Of a stretch of DNA of 64,000 nt, positions 36,841-46,059 are shown in pieces (the first letter of the stretch is position 1; the number at the start of each line of letters is the position of its first letter). The notes below the pieces were generated by a model. The model had not been told where the DNA came from. It saw only the letters and a list, made by a program, of their open reading frames with translations, and searched no databases. The stretch comes from Cryobacterium sp. Y29. GTDB taxonomy: Bacteria; Actinomycetota; Actinomycetes; Actinomycetales; Microbacteriaceae. The stretch is taken from NCBI RefSeq assembly GCF_002929825.1, contig NZ_PJJN01000034.1, positions 62,001 to 126,000 of the forward strand, in the 5' to 3' direction. Made by a program: the position numbers and the translations under genes.

Positions 36841-36869
36841 ATGGGGGGTCATTTTGCTAACCTTGCAGC

Positions 36870-38075
36870 ATGGATCGAACCGAACTCGTTGAGCTGCTTT
36901 CCCCCGCGAGTTTGCGACTGCTGGACTCCCTACCGCCGTATGACAGCCACGGCGACGTGCTGAAGCTCGTGAGCGATCTGCGCAAGGCCGGACACCCATC
37001 CGACGTCGTGTCGGCCGTGCTCAACCAGTCCCGGCTTCGGGCGAAGGCCACCGTCAAGTTTGGTGAATTCGCCGAGCGGATGCTGTTCACGGAGGCTGGC
37101 CTGGAGCAGGCGACACGATTGCGGGTCGCCGCACTGCACGCCGGTCGGTTCGCCGGGCTCAGCACAGCCCTGGGCCACCCGCCGCGGGTCGCCGACCTCG
37201 GCTGCGGCATCGGCGGCGACGCTATGGCTCTCGCCGCCCTGGACGTTTCGGTCGTCGCCATCGACGCCGACGAGGTCACGGCGACCGTCGCGAGCTTCAA
37301 CCTCGCACCGTTTCCCAACGCTTCTGCCCTGCAGGCCGACGCGGAGACGTTCGACCTCAGCGATGTCGACGCGGTCTGGCTCGACCCGGCCCGCCGCACG
37401 AGTGGACACAGCAACACGACGCGGCTGACCCGCTCCGAGGACTACTCCCCCTCACTCGACTTCGCGTATCTCCTGGCCAGCCGCTTGCCGCTCGGGATGA
37501 AGCTCGGCCCCGGTCACGACCGCGACCTGATTCCCGTCGACGCCGAGGCCCAGTGGGTGTCGGTGGATGGCCAGCTGGTGGAAATGGGGCTGTGGTTTGG
37601 CGCACTCGCGCGCACCGGCATCCGTCGATCGGCTCTGCTCTTGACTCCCGACGGCACGCACGAACTGACTGCCCCCGAAGACAGTGCAGACGTCGAAGCG
37701 GGCAGCCTGGGAAATTACGTATATGAACCCGATGGCGCGGTGATTCGGGCGCGGCTGATCGGTGATCTGGCCCGCTCGCTGGACGCGCATATGGTGAGCG
37801 AGGGCATCGCCTACCTGACCAACGACAGGCTCACTCCAACACCATTCGCGAGTGCGTTCCGGGTGCTCGAGACTCTGCCCTTCGACGAAAAGAAGCTGCG
37901 TTTGGCGCTGCTTCAGCGACGGATCGGTACCCTCGAAATCAAAAAACGCGGCGTCGACGTGGATCCGGCGACGTTGCGCACCCGACTCAAGCTCAAGGGG
38001 CCCGAGTCGGCGACCTTGATTCTGACGCGGGCGGCCGGGCATCGCGTTGCGCTGCTCGTGGAGCGCGTGCGCTAG
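36870..38075 (+). CDS. Class I SAM-dependent methyltransferase with THUMP-like domain
   Basis: The 401-residue protein has an N-terminal helical part (VELLSPASLRLLDSLPPYD), a Rossmann methyltransferase core with motif I VADLGCGIGGDAMALAAL (near 107-124), motif II VVAIDADEVTATVA and an NPPY-like motif VWLDPARRTSG. The C-terminal part (TLPFDEKKLRLALLQRRIGTLEIKKRGVD) is typical of THUMP-like-domain methyltransferases. RNA is the likely substrate, but the target base is not known. It is divergent from groES. Confidence 0.85.
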   Translation: MDRTELVELLSPASLRLLDSLPPYDSHGDVLKLVSDLRKAGHPSDVVSAVLNQSRLRAKATVKFGEFAERMLFTEAGLEQATRLRVAALHAGRFAGLSTALGHPPRVADLGCGIGGDAMALAALDVSVVAIDADEVTATVASFNLAPFPNASALQADAETFDLSDVDAVWLDPARRTSGHSNTTRLTRSEDYSPSLDFAYLLASRLPLGMKLGPGHDRDLIPVDAEAQWVSVDGQLVEMGLWFGALARTGIRRSALLLTPDGTHELTAPEDSADVEAGSLGNYVYEPDGAVIRARLIGDLARSLDAHMVSEGIAYLTNDRLTPTPFASAFRVLETLPFDEKKLRLALLQRRIGTLEIKKRGVDVDPATLRTRLKLKGPESATLILTRAAGHRVALLVERVR

Positions 38076-38158
38076 CTGGCGAGCTTGCTGCCCAACTGCG
38101 ACAGTTCTCGGCGGGTACGCGTTTTCGAGCGAATGTCCAAAGTTCGGTACGGACCGCC

Positions 38159-38560
38159 CTAGAGCAGGGGCAGCACGGTCTGACTGATAATGACGACCCA
38201 TCCGGCCGCGAGAAGAACGCCAACGAGACCACTGACGAGACCACTGAGCCAGAGAGTGCGCGCCCGGTTCTCGGTGGTGCGCGCGATCAGCGCGAGGGTG
38301 ATCGCGATGAGCGCTGGCGGCAGACCGAACACACCGATCACTCCCAAGCCGATCCCGGCCAGGCCACAACCCATGGCGGCGATCGAGAGCCGGCGGCGGC
38401 CGGTGATGCGCTCCACCTCCGCTTCGGTGTAGATGTACGGCACGAACTCGGTGGGAGCGGTCACGGTGGACGCCCAGTCGAGCTGGCTGCCCGGCGGCGC
38501 GGGAGCACGCGTATAGCCCAGCTGCGCCGAGGCGTCATCGTGCTGGTGGGGTGTCGTCAT
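38159..38560 (-). CDS. DUF4190-type small membrane protein
   Basis: The 133-residue protein has a hydrophilic N terminus of about 50 residues (start ATG 38560), then two or three hydrophobic helices. These carry the DUF4190 pattern SIAAMGCGLAGIGLGVIGVFGLPPALIAITLALIARTTENRARTL (read in two parts: the first helix pair and the small loop). DUF4190 proteins are membrane proteins of unknown function. It lies between the methyltransferase (convergent) and a second DUF4190 gene on the same strand. Confidence 0.7.
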   Translation of the reverse strand: MTTPHQHDDASAQLGYTRAPAPPGSQLDWASTVTAPTEFVPYIYTEAEVERITGRRRLSIAAMGCGLAGIGLGVIGVFGLPPALIAITLALIARTTENRARTLWLSGLVSGLVGVLLAAGWVVIISQTVLPLL

Positions 38561-38662
38561 GGGTGTCCTCTGGCCGCGAACCGCGAGCAACGAAACGCTG
38601 GGATCAACCCGTAGTCGGTCGAAACGTGCCGAGCGGCCCCGGACGGGGCCAATGCTGCGTCG

Positions 38663-39220
38663 CTATCTGTAATAGCCCGCGCCCGTGGAGGCTGCGGCAA
38701 TCACGAAAGCGATCGTGATAATGGTGAAAATGGTGCCGCCGAGCAGTCCGGCGTAGCCGAGGATGGTTCCCCAGAGAGCAAGCCCGCGTCCCTTTTCGCC
38801 GGTTTTCTTGATCTGGCTCAGGGCGATGTGGCCGGTGACGATGCCGACGACCGAGACGAGGAGGATCGAGGTAACGAGCGAGATGATCGACAGAACGTTG
38901 TACTTGTCCTGCGGGTTTTGCTGGCCGTACGGATTCTGGCCATAGGCCGGCGGCTGGCCATACGCGGCTGGCTGGCCGTAACCCGGAGCCTGGCCATATC
39001 CCGGCGCTTCCTGACCTCCCGTTGCCGGGTAGCTTGGCGCCGCCGGGTAGGCCGGAGCGGCCGGAGTTTCGTCAGCGGGGGGCACGCTGGCACCGCTCGG
39101 TCTGGAGCTCGTCGGGTCACTACCGGTCGGGTCACTACCGGTCGGGTCACTACCGGTCGGGGCGCTACTCGTCGGGCCGTTGCTCGTCGGATTGGCGGGG
39201 GGCTGGGTGGGATCAGACAT
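38663..39220 (-). CDS. DUF4190 protein with Pro/Gly/Tyr-rich repetitive N terminus
   Basis: The first about 105 of 185 residues are low complexity: TGSDP repeats, then PGYGQ/AYGQ/PYGQQ repeats. Two membrane helices follow, with the DUF4190 signature (VLSIISLVTSILLVSVVGIVTGHIALSQIK and GRGLALWGTILGYAGLLGG, read as consecutive segments). The tyrosine/glycine-rich cytoplasmic arm resembles those of many actinobacterial septum or cell-wall associated small proteins. Function is unknown. Confidence 0.78.
   Translation of the reverse strand: MSDPTQPPANPTSNGPTSSAPTGSDPTGSDPTGSDPTSSRPSGASVPPADETPAAPAYPAAPSYPATGGQEAPGYGQAPGYGQPAAYGQPPAYGQNPYGQQNPQDKYNVLSIISLVTSILLVSVVGIVTGHIALSQIKKTGEKGRGLALWGTILGYAGLLGGTIFTIITIAFVIAAASTGAGYYR
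39111..39185 (-). repeat. 15-bp tandem repeat encoding TGSDP units
   Basis: Three perfect copies of GTCGGGTCACTACCG (plus strand, 39111-39155) are followed by two degenerate copies. They lie in frame in the DUF4190 gene and encode the TGSDP repeat. This is a second 15-bp coding minisatellite in the window, besides the one at 14468. Confidence 0.9.
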
Positions 39221-39304
39221 CTGCGGTCTCCTCTGTGCTAAAAGTTCAGGGTCGCTCGACCAGAATATCGCGTGAGCCTGCGAGTCGGTGACTTCCGGGG
39301 CAGA

Positions 39305-40399
39305 TCAGACCTGAATCTGGTCGACCGGCAGGGTAGAGTCGGCGCCGAATTCCAGCGTTGAAGGTTCACTTCCGGCCATGATGAGCTGCGCGCCCAGGGC
39401 TGCAATCATGGCGCCGTTGTCGGTGCACAGAGAGAGAGGCGGGATGCGCAAGGCGATGCCGGCGGCATCCGTTCTTTCGGTGGCTATTTGGCGCAGCCGC
39501 TGGTTAGCGATGACACCGCCGCCGAGCAGCAGCCGAGGCACGCCGTAGTCGGCGCAGGCGGCGAGAGCCTTGGTGAGCAGAATGTCGACGACCGCCTCGC
39601 GAAAACTCGCCGCAACGTCGGCCGTGGGCACCGGTTCGCCGGCATCCTGACGCTGTTCCACGAAGCGGGCGACCGAGGTTTTCAGCCCCGAAAAGGAGAA
39701 ATCGTAGCGGTGCGCGGCCATGTCCTTGGGCTGGCTGAGACCGCGCGGAAAGCGAATGGCCTTCGGGTTGCCGTCAGCGGCGACTCGGTCGATCTGCGGT
39801 CCGCCGGGGTAGGGCAGCGAGAGCAGCCGGGCCACCTTGTCGAAGGCTTCGCCAGCGGCATCATCGATGGTCTCGCCGAGCAGTTCGACGTCGCTGACCA
39901 GGTCGCGCACCAGCAGCAGCGAGGTATGCCCGCCGGAGACCAGCAGCGCGATCGTCGGGTACTCGAGCGGGACTGCGTCGCTGGTGTCGGTCCTGCTGGT
40001 AGGAATGGAACGATGCAGCAGGTCGGCCCCGACGTGGCCAACCAAGTGGTTGACCGCGTAGATCGGCTTATCAAGCGCAACGGCGAGCGCCTTCGCAGCG
40101 CCGACACCGACCATCAGGGCGCCGGAGAGTCCGGGCCCGCAGGTGACGGCGATGGCATCAAGATCGTGCAGGCGGATGCCGGCCTCCGCGATGGCCGCGT
40201 TGATGGCCGGCACCAGTTCATCGAGGTGCGCGCGGGCCGCGATCTCAGGCACGACGCCGCCATAGCGGGCGTGCTCGTCCATCGAGCTCGCGATGGTATT
40301 GGACAGCAGGGTGGTTCCGCGCACGATGCCGATGCCGGTTTCGTCGCAGGAGGTCTCGATGCCGAGCACGAGGGGATCGGTGCGGTTCATAATCGTCAT
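39305..40399 (-). CDS. tsaD: TsaD, tRNA N6-adenosine threonylcarbamoyltransferase
   Basis: TsaD transfers the threonylcarbamoyl group to A37 of ANN-decoding tRNAs (t6A) as part of the TsaBDE complex. The protein has 364 residues. It begins [15 protein letters not shown] and has the metal-binding HLVGH in [63 protein letters not shown] and [14 protein letters not shown]. The start ATG overlaps the rimI stop. It is the last gene of tsaB-rimI-tsaD. Confidence 0.97.
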   Translation of the reverse strand: MTIMNRTDPLVLGIETSCDETGIGIVRGTTLLSNTIASSMDEHARYGGVVPEIAARAHLDELVPAINAAIAEAGIRLHDLDAIAVTCGPGLSGALMVGVGAAKALAVALDKPIYAVNHLVGHVGADLLHRSIPTSRTDTSDAVPLEYPTIALLVSGGHTSLLLVRDLVSDVELLGETIDDAAGEAFDKVARLLSLPYPGGPQIDRVAADGNPKAIRFPRGLSQPKDMAAHRYDFSFSGLKTSVARFVEQRQDAGEPVPTADVAASFREAVVDILLTKALAACADYGVPRLLLGGGVIANQRLRQIATERTDAAGIALRIPPLSLCTDNGAMIAALGAQLIMAGSEPSTLEFGADSTLPVDQIQV

Positions 40400-40893
40400 G
40401 GGAACTCCACGGCTACTAGCATTGATTCCAATTCGGGAATATTCAGGCGCATGACGATAGCGTCGATATTGTCTGGCTGGTAATAACCGCGGCGCACCCC
40501 CACGTCAAGGAATCCGAGGCGCTCGTACAGGCGCTGAGCACCCGGATTATCGGCGCGAACCTCGAGAAAGATCAGCCGGGCGCCGCGTTTGCGAGCTTCG
40601 CTGATGAGCGCCTCCATGAGTGCACGGCCGAGTCCGTGTCCGCGGGCCGAGTCGGCGACGGCGATGGTCTGGATGTCGCCTTCTGTGGCGCCACGGGGAG
40701 CGAGCAGTCCGGCATAGGCTTCGATCGTGCCCGGGGAATCCGGCGAGAAAGCCACGAGGTAGTAGCAGGCCGGGTCTCCAAGATCGCGCAGCATCATGGG
40801 CGCCGACCAGGCATCGTTCTCAAAAATGGTCGTCTCGAGGTGCATGATGGCAACCAGGTCGGCTTCGTGCGCGCGCCGCAGCTGCCAGGTCAT
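40396..40893 (-). CDS. rimI: RimI, GNAT-type ribosomal protein alanine N-acetyltransferase
   Basis: RimI acetylates the N terminus of ribosomal protein S18, and possibly other proteins. The 165-residue GNAT protein has the acetyl-CoA motif [21 protein letters not shown] and the C-terminal [19 protein letters not shown] with [19 protein letters not shown], typical of RimI. The ATG at 40893 overlaps the tsaB stop (ATGA); a much longer open frame upstream is antisense noise over tsaB. The tsaB-rimI-tsaD arrangement is conserved. Confidence 0.95.
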   Translation of the reverse strand: MTWQLRRAHEADLVAIMHLETTIFENDAWSAPMMLRDLGDPACYYLVAFSPDSPGTIEAYAGLLAPRGATEGDIQTIAVADSARGHGLGRALMEALISEARKRGARLIFLEVRADNPGAQRLYERLGFLDVGVRRGYYQPDNIDAIVMRLNIPELESMLVAVEFP

Positions 40894-41525
40894 CGGCTGA
40901 CCCGCTTGGGACCGTTCGACAACGTGACATCGGGTGAGCGCAAGTACAGCGGCGCATTGGCCGCGAAAGGGCGGTGGTGGGCGAAGCTCAGCTCGGCCAC
41001 CAGTCCGAGATCTCCAGCCGCCACCGTGGCGGCGTCGATTCGGGGCCACAGCGCGTGCAACCAGGTCGGGTCGTCGAGTTCGGCCGGTTTGGCGAGGCCG
41101 GGCACCCCGACGCGTACTGGCAGACCCACGGCATCCGCTTGGGAATAGGCGCTCCAGTAGATTTCGCGGCGGCGGGCGTCGGTCACGACGACGAGCGGGC
41201 CGCTGTGTCCACGGCGGTAGTGGCCGTAGGCGATGGCATCGTGGCTGATGACCGGTACGAGCGGTTTGCCGGCGCCGAGGGCGAAGACACGGGCCGAGGC
41301 GATGCCGACGCGTAGGCCGGTGAACGGGCCGGGGCCCATGCCGCCGACCACGCCGGAAAGTGCAGCGGGCGCGATATCCGCTTCCCGCAGACACTCGAGA
41401 ATGAACGGGCCGACGATTTCGGCGTGGCGCATCGTGTCGGCCTCACCGCGTTCGGCGATCACACCCCGGGTGAGGTCGACGACGGCAACGCTCGTGCCAG
41501 CAGAGGTATCAATGGCGAGTAGCAC
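40890..41525 (-). CDS. tsaB: TsaB, t6A biosynthesis protein
   Basis: TsaB is the ASKHA-fold scaffold that dimerises with TsaD. The 211-residue protein begins LLAIDTSAGTSVAVVDL from GTG 41525 and has GVVGGMGPGPFTGLRVGIASARVFALG and RRREIYWSAY. It opens the tsaB-rimI-tsaD block. Its usual upstream partner tsaE is not adjacent but 13.3 kb away (54844-55383). Confidence 0.95.
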   Translation of the reverse strand: MLLAIDTSAGTSVAVVDLTRGVIAERGEADTMRHAEIVGPFILECLREADIAPAALSGVVGGMGPGPFTGLRVGIASARVFALGAGKPLVPVISHDAIAYGHYRRGHSGPLVVVTDARRREIYWSAYSQADAVGLPVRVGVPGLAKPAELDDPTWLHALWPRIDAATVAAGDLGLVAELSFAHHRPFAANAPLYLRSPDVTLSNGPKRVSR

Positions 41526-41580
41526 CCGTTCAGCCTAGCTTTGATGGGGCAAGCGTTTTGCGCGCCGGGCGCTGGTGTGA

Positions 41581-42348
41581 TCAGGTCAGAAAGAGCACGG
41601 TGGCGGCCGTTAGTGCAACGACGACGAGGATCGTGCGCAACACCGGGGCCGAGAGACGCCGACCGATGCGGGCGCCGATCCAGCCGCCGAAGGCTGACCC
41701 CACGCCGATCAACAGAGCGATCACCCAGTCCACGGTTCCGCTCGAGATGAAAATGATCGCCGACACGAGGTTGGCCATGCCGGCCAGAACGTTCTTGGCT
41801 CCGTTTGCCCGGTGCATATCGGTGGACCAGAGGATTCCCAACAGGGCAAGGAGCACCACGCCCTGGGCCGCTCCAAAATATCCACCGTACACACCCGTAC
41901 CGAGAATGCCGAGTACCAAACCGAACGTGATCGGGCGGGTGTCGGTGGTGGTGCCTTCGGGCGCTTTGCGCCGAACGTACCGTGCCACTTTGGGCTGCAC
42001 CGCCGAGAGCATGGCGGCCAACAGTAGGAGGAACGGAACGACCACCGAGAAGGCCTCCTCCGGCAGGATCAGCAGCAGCAAACCGCCGGTCACCCCACCG
42101 ACAGCCGAAAACACGGCCATCCAGGCCACCGGTCGCCACTGTGACTTGAGTTCCCGCCGGTAACCGTAGGCACCTGCGACCGACCCGGGAACCAGACCAA
42201 CGGTGTTCGACACGTTCGCGGTGATCGGCGGGACGCCCAGGGCTAGCAGTGTAGGAAAAGTGATCAGGGTCCCCGCGCCGGCGACCACGTTGATGATGCC
42301 AGCGGCAATGCCGGCGACCAGAATGATCGCGCCTTCAAGAAGAGTCAT
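41581..42348 (-). CDS. TauE/SafE-family sulfite exporter-like membrane protein
   Basis: The 255-residue protein has about eight membrane segments and the TSUP repeats: IILVAGIAAGIINVVAGAGTLITFPTLLALGVPP in the first half (read as helix 1 and loop) and GILGTGVYGGYFGAAQGVVLLALLG in the second. Substrates of this family are sulfite, sulfoacetate or other small organosulfur anions. It directly follows the quinone oxidoreductase gene with no gap. It is the last gene of the block between tsaE and tsaB. Confidence 0.9.
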   Translation of the reverse strand: MTLLEGAIILVAGIAAGIINVVAGAGTLITFPTLLALGVPPITANVSNTVGLVPGSVAGAYGYRRELKSQWRPVAWMAVFSAVGGVTGGLLLLILPEEAFSVVVPFLLLLAAMLSAVQPKVARYVRRKAPEGTTTDTRPITFGLVLGILGTGVYGGYFGAAQGVVLLALLGILWSTDMHRANGAKNVLAGMANLVSAIIFISSGTVDWVIALLIGVGSAFGGWIGARIGRRLSAPVLRTILVVVALTAATVLFLT

Positions 42349-43368
42349 TTAGTGAGATTTTCCAGTGTTCGAATTCTCGGCGGCCGCGTCGCCGACGGCG
42401 AGCACAATCTTGCCGAGGGAGGAGTTGGTGCGCATCAGAGCCTGGGCCGCGTCGGCCTCGGTCCACGGCATGATTCGGTCGATGAGCGGTCGAAGAGCCA
42501 CTGCGTCGAGGTCGACGTCAGCACGCAGTGCGGTGACGAGGTCGATTTTGTCTGGCGTGGAGCGGGTGCGAAAGGTGACCCCGTACAGGGCGAGTCGCTT
42601 GTACGCGAGCATTTCCAGATCGAGAGTGCCCACGCTGCCGCCGAGTCGCCCCACCCCGATGATGCGGCCCGCGATGGCGGCCGAGCGGATGTTGTCGGCC
42701 AGGCATGGTCCGCCGACATGGTCGACGATGACGTCGGCACCGTGCCCATCGGTCAACGCCAGCACCCGGTCGGCGAAGCCGTCATCGCCGACGACGATCA
42801 CCTGGTCGGCCCCGACCGAACGGATCAGCGTGGTCATACTCTCCGAACGGGTGGTACCGATCACGAGCCCGGCGCCGAGGTATTTCGCCAGCTGAACACA
42901 CTGCAAGCCGACAGAGGACGCTGCGGCATGAACCAGCACGGTCTCACCGGGCTGCAACCGACCGTGGGTGCGCAGTGCATTGTGTTCGGTCAGGAGGCCG
43001 AGAACCGCCGCGGCCCCCTCGGCGTAACTCCACGCGTCGGGAATCGGAATGGGCAGGTCGGCATCGACGATGATGTGCTCGCTGAGCCCCCCGCCGACGA
43101 TGGTCATGACGCGATCGCCAACCCGCAGCGAGGTGACGTCGGAACCGATCTCGACCACCTCGCCGGCCGCGTCGAGTCCGACCACCGGCGGCGGGGTTCC
43201 CGGTACCCCCGGCTCATGGGTTCCGGAGCGTTGGGCCAGGTCTGCCCGATTCACCGATGCCGCGTGCACGAGGATGCGCACGTCTCGAGGCCCTGGTACC
43301 GGTACGGCGCGTTCACGCAGCATCAGTTGTGGTCCGTCGATCCCCTGTTCAACCAGAATCGCTTGCAT
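42349..43368 (-). CDS. Quinone oxidoreductase-type zinc-free MDR dehydrogenase
   Basis: The 339-residue medium-chain reductase has a GroES-like N-terminal part (VRILVHAASVNRADLAQRSG, then PVVGLDAAGEVVEIGSDV) and a Rossmann part (VLVHAAASSVGLQCVQLAKYLGAG). It lacks the zinc-ligand set, as in NADPH:quinone reductases of the PIG3/QOR type. The ATG at 43368 is where homology begins; the frame is open to 43497. It may reduce a quinone or an alpha,beta-unsaturated carbonyl. Confidence 0.9.
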   Translation of the reverse strand: MQAILVEQGIDGPQLMLRERAVPVPGPRDVRILVHAASVNRADLAQRSGTHEPGVPGTPPPVVGLDAAGEVVEIGSDVTSLRVGDRVMTIVGGGLSEHIIVDADLPIPIPDAWSYAEGAAAVLGLLTEHNALRTHGRLQPGETVLVHAAASSVGLQCVQLAKYLGAGLVIGTTRSESMTTLIRSVGADQVIVVGDDGFADRVLALTDGHGADVIVDHVGGPCLADNIRSAAIAGRIIGVGRLGGSVGTLDLEMLAYKRLALYGVTFRTRSTPDKIDLVTALRADVDLDAVALRPLIDRIMPWTEADAAQALMRTNSSLGKIVLAVGDAAAENSNTGKSH

Positions 43369-43636
43369 CAGAGGAAGTGTCCTTTCGTTCTGACTCGCCA
43401 AAGCAGCGGAGGTGCAAAATATTCGGTTCGTTTGATTATGGCTCAGGCATCGGGCGTTCAAAAATTCGGCCGCGGGTAACAGACACGGCCATGGCATCCG
43501 TTTGACTTGTCACCATAACGTGGGTAAGACAAAGTGGACTAATCAGTTACTCACTTTTGATTCCGCGGCGTTGCGGACACTCGAGTCATAGTGCTCCCGA
43601 GTCTTCTCGCCAGGCTCAAGAGATCAGCAATGAAAA

Positions 43637-43987
43637 TTGGTCTGGGTCTGGAACAACGTGGACACGGCCGTGTTCGCCCGCACGCGAGCGGCGCGGTTCT
43701 TCGAGCCGGAGCACGTCTTCACCTCGGAACGGCTCGGCGTCTACAAGCCCTATCCGGCCATCTACGAGCGGGCGAGAGACGCGTGTTCTGCCCTGGTGCA
43801 CGTCGCCAGCTCGGCCCGGGACGTGCGCGGAGCACTGGAATCCGGCATCCGGGTGATTCGCCTGCGTCGGCCCGGCCACGAGCTCGACCCGACCGGCCCG
43901 GTTCCCGGTCAGGAAGCCGCGAGCCTGGCCGACCTCGAGACCTTGCTTAGGGCGTGTGGTGCAGAAAAGAGCTCACCCGTCGGCTGA
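43637..43987 (+). pseudogene. C-terminal fragment of a haloacid dehalogenase-type (HAD) hydrolase
   Basis: The frame encodes FTSERLGVYKPYPAIYERA (HAD motif III lysine region) and VASSARDVRGALESGIRVIRL (motif IV region), as in type II haloacid dehalogenases. The N-terminal DxD nucleophile motif and motif II are absent, and no suitable upstream frame restores them. The end overlaps the hydratase pseudogene (convergent) by about 40 bp. This is almost certainly a 5'-truncated remnant. Confidence 0.6.
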
Positions 43988-44707
43988 ATTCCTCGGGGTC
44001 GGAGGCGAGGCCCATCGGCGCTCGACGCGCCGGCTCCGCTACCGGCCGCAATCCGAGGTCGACGGCGGCCTTGGCCGCGCGCAGGGATGCGGCTGAGACG
44101 GCGCCCCACGCGGCCAGCAGTTCGGCGAGTGCTGCATCAATGGCGTGGTCAGCAACGAGGGTCGTGACCAGGCCGAGCCGCTCGGCTCGCTGCGCGGTCA
44201 GCAGCTGGGTGTCGAAAAGCACAGCCTTGGCGCGGGACGGCCCCACGCGCAGTGACAGTCGGTTGGCGAATGACGCGGGCGCCAGAATCCCCAGGCGCGC
44301 AATCGGCATGCCCAGCCTGGCCGTGCTGCTGACCAGCTGCAGATCACAGCACAGGGCCAGCTGGCAGCCGCCGCCGGCGCCGTGCCCTCCACGACGGCTA
44401 CCGTCGGCATCGGCAGATCCTCCACCGCCTGCAACGCTGCTTCAATCGCGGCGAAGCTCACACTGACGTCGTCAGCGGATGCCGCCTCCCACTCCCGCAG
44501 GTCGTTGCCGGCGCAGAACATGGGCCCGTTTCCGCGCACGACGACGGCGCGCAGTTCCGGTCGCAGCGCGAGCGATCTGGCCACCACTTCCAGCTCCCGC
44601 CAGCCATCGATCCCGAGGGCGTTGAATCGCGCCCCCGTTCCGATGCTGATCGTGGCCACCGTGCCGTTTTCGGACAGCGTCACTATCTCTTCACGTGTGC
44701 GGGTCAT
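43947..44707 (-). pseudogene. Enoyl-CoA hydratase/isomerase, frameshifted
   Basis: Two overlapping frames together make one crotonase-family protein. The upstream frame gives LSENGTVATISIGTGARFNALGIDGW, VVVRGNGPMFCAGNDLREW (first oxyanion-hole segment) and PMPTVAVVEGTA. At about 44374-44384 the frame must shift by one base to read GGGCQLALCCDLQLVS, then GMPIARLGILAPASFANRL and the C terminus. One missing base in a GC-rich run explains it. The gene starts ATG overlapping the preceding CoA-transferase stop. A complete paralogue is at 50968-51750. Confidence 0.75.
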
Positions 44708-45915
44708 GCAACCGCACCGGTCTCTCGTAACGACTGGATTCTCTCGGCACTGAAGCCGGCACCCAGCAGCACGTCATCGGTGTGTTGTCCGAGTAGCGGC
44801 GGAGCGGTCCGTACGGCGACCGGAGTGCGGGTCAGCCGAATCGGACAATTGATTTGGGCAAGAGCACCGATCGACGGATGCTGCACCTCGGTCACCATGC
44901 CCCGAGCGACGACCTGGGGATCGACCAGAGCCTCGTCGACCGACTGGATCGGACCGACCGGCACGCCGGCCAGATCGAGCAGCCGCACCCATTCGGCGGT
45001 GCTGCGTGCAGCCAGAAGCGGTTCCAGAATGAAGATGAGCTCCTCGCGATTTTCCACCCGCAGGGGTTGCTGCAGAACCGTGGATCCTCGGCCAGTCCCG
45101 GGCATTCCACCGCCGCGCTCAACCGGGTCCACAATCGGTCGTTACCGACGGCAACCATGACAACCCATCGGCCGAGGCGAACGCCTGGTAGGGGGCGATA
45201 GTGGGATGCGCCGAACCGTAACGCCGCGGAACGTCTCCGCTGGCGAAATAGCCCCCGGCCACATAGGTCAGCCACGCCACCGAACCATCCAGCAGACTGA
45301 TGTCGACCCACTGCCCCCGCCCGGTACGCGTTTTTTCGTGCAGGGCCGCCAGAATGCCGATGGTCGCCCACATGCCGGCGACGAGGTCGGCGCTGCTCAC
45401 ACCCACTCGAACGGGCGGGCCATCCGCTTCGCCGGTCACACTCATGATGCCGCTGCGAGCCTGGGCGATCGCGTCATAACCTGCGCGGTGGGCGTCTGGC
45501 CCGGTCTGCCCGTATCCGCTGATCGAGGCATAGATGAGGCCGGGGTTGTTGCGCACCAAGTCAACATAGCCGACGCCCAGTCGGCTGGCCGTGCCCGGGC
45601 GAAAGTTTTCGACGACGATATCGGCCGTGCGCGCCAGGGCCAGGACCGTGGCCAGACCCTCCGGCGATTTGAGGTCCACGGCAAAGCTGCGCTTATTACG
45701 ATTGATCGACAGAAAATAAGCGGCTTCGCCACCCTGCGAGGGCGGGCCCCACTGCCGGGTGTCGTCACCGGTTCCCGGCTGCTCGATCTTGATCACGTCG
45801 GTCACGAGGTCGCCGAGCGTCATCGTGGCGAAGGGGCCGGACAGGATGCGGTGAGGTCCAGCACGACGAGCCCGTCGAGGGCTGACGTGCCGGCGGGAGC
45901 GGGACGTGGCTGCAT
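44704..45915 (-). pseudogene. CaiB/BaiF-family CoA-transferase, multiply frameshifted
   Basis: The start ATG 45915, with AGGAGACACC upstream, gives ALDGLVVLDLT, then a frameshift at about 45845-45853 is needed to reach LSGPFATMTLGDLVTDVIKIEQPG. That frame runs through VDLKSPEGLATVLALARTADIVVENFRPG (catalytic-Asp region), GLIYASISGYGQTGP and RRYGSAHPTIAPYQAFASAD. A second shift near 45165 restores VVMVAVGNDRLWTRL and a third near 45065 restores RVENREELIFILEPLL. Three shifts in one gene indicate a dead gene unless the sequence is faulty. The complete paralogue is at 51754-52968. Confidence 0.78.
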
Positions 45916-46059
45916 GTGGTGTCTCCTGTCTGGCGTGAAGACTCACAGTCCGCATCGCCGCGGTAGCAAGGTGAATAACTCACCAGTCCACCTCTGTAGC
46001 AGCCCCGGGTCGCACGTCAAGGCACGGAGCCAAACTGAACAGTCCACTTTTCCCGTGGC

